Source: Glaciecola nitratireducens FR1064
GTDB lineage: Bacteria > Pseudomonadota > Gammaproteobacteria > Enterobacterales > Alteromonadaceae
Direction: 5' to 3'
Assembly: GCF_000226565.1 (NCBI RefSeq)
Contig: NC_016041.1
Span: 2,170,001-2,234,000 of the forward strand
DNA: 64,000 bases
The stretch's first letter is position 1. Each line of letters begins with the position of its first letter. Positions 63,649-64,000 of this stretch are shown one piece after another. Below the pieces are notes generated by a model. That model did no database searches, was not told the origin of the DNA, and saw only the letters and a program-made list of their open reading frames with translations. The position numbers and the translations under genes were made by a program.

Positions 63649-64000
63649 CTATCTCAGCACAACCATAGGGACTTTACTGCGCTCGAGCATTTTCATCGTA
63701 TTACTGCCTAAAAAGAACTGACGAAGCTTTGAATGTCCGAACGCCCCCATGACAATAAGACCAATGTCATGCTTTTGTTTGTATTCCATTAATGCGTCGA
63801 AAATATTTCCTTCAACAAAGGATGAAGTGACAGTAAAGCCTTTTTCTTCCAACTTTTTCTGGGCGGCTAAGAACTTTTCTTTTAAGTCTGGCTCGTTATT
63901 TTTGACTGAAACAAGATGACAGTGAAGCCCGTGTAATAGTCCACCATCAATCACTCTCTGTAGCGCATTATCCGCAGTCTGCCTGCCATCATACGCAACC
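63649..64000 (-). CDS. UspA-family universal stress protein (partial, runs off right edge)
   Basis: At least 117 residues in frame; the frame stays open to the window edge, so the 101-residue GTG-started version is not the full gene. The visible part begins VAYDGRQTADNALQRVIDGG, the usual opening strand of a Usp domain, and includes the nucleotide-binding motif VMGAFGHSKLRQFFLGSNTMKML (GxxGx9GS). This is probably the second domain of a tandem Usp protein or the bulk of a single-domain one; the start lies beyond 64000. ATP-binding stress protein in the cytoplasm. Converges on the SGNH pair. Confidence 0.88.
   Translation of the reverse strand, partial: VAYDGRQTADNALQRVIDGGLLHGLHCHLVSVKNNEPDLKEKFLAAQKKLEEKGFTVTSSFVEGNIFDALMEYKQKHDIGLIVMGAFGHSKLRQFFLGSNTMKMLERSKVPMVVLR

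Noticed and set aside
63649-63954. 101-residue GTG-started Usp gene as a complete unit
   Set aside because: The frame stays open to the window edge with Usp-like sequence (VAYDGRQTADNAL), so this is a partial gene.

Overview
The window reads as chromosomal DNA from a marine, heterotrophic gammaproteobacterium of the Alteromonadales (Alteromonas / Glaciecola / Paraglaciecola type). Support comes from the AT-rich composition, the yejK-yejL-yejM, glnS, sohB, rlmA and gmhB homologues of clear gammaproteobacterial type, a Pla-1/cef (VolA) lipase, and a TonB-receptor / flavin-dependent halogenase / sugar-transporter / GH13 / GH31 locus typical of that order. No tRNA, rRNA, CRISPR array, transposase, phage gene or integrase was recognised.

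Layout. 0-7 kb: small envelope or secreted proteins of mostly unknown function on the minus strand (a beta-barrel-like protein, an Asp/Arg-rich protein with three repeats, an ankyrin protein, a large CARDB-like secreted protein, a PEP-CTERM protein, a lipoprotein). 7-13 kb: two CBS-domain proteins, a bacterial PolX, a Do-type periplasmic protease and a DUF6279 lipoprotein. Four FNR/DNR-like boxes (TTGAC-N4-GTCAA type) lie in intergenic DNA of the first 12 kb, which suggests a low-oxygen or NO-responsive regulon. 13-25 kb: housekeeping and envelope genes (Mpo1-like, PilZ, M61, M23, tandem QueD-like, YejK/YejL/YejM, an SBP/membrane-protein pair, GmhB, RlmA). 25-30 kb: a four-gene valine-degradation operon (mmsA, acyl-CoA dehydrogenase, 3-hydroxyisobutyryl-CoA hydrolase, mmsB) preceded by a LiuR-like palindrome. 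30-44 kb: a response regulator with a TPR-like region, glutathione peroxidase, CmoM, Nif3-like, a Lys/Ala-rich basic protein, SohB, two large lipoprotein hydrolases (penicillin-acylase family and VolA family), YciK and GlnS.

44-57 kb is an alpha-glucan (maltodextrin) locus: LacI-type regulator, TonB-dependent receptor, MFS sugar/H+ symporter, flavin-dependent 'tryptophan halogenase', GH31 and lipoprotein GH13. The TonB receptor and the halogenase share an identical 11-bp palindrome in their upstream regions. GH13 and GH31 sit at the end of a tightly packed minus-strand operon that begins with a NodU/CmcH-type carbamoyltransferase, an SxtJ-like membrane protein and a 50-residue DUF5989-type membrane protein (57204-57356, easily missed). 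Divergent from that operon are two tandem membrane-anchored SGNH proteins (59917-63632). This carbamoyltransferase-SxtJ-DUF5989-SGNH set, here wired to starch enzymes, is the best candidate in the window for an undescribed system, probably carbamoylation and acyl/ester modification of an exported or surface molecule. The window ends inside a UspA-family gene.
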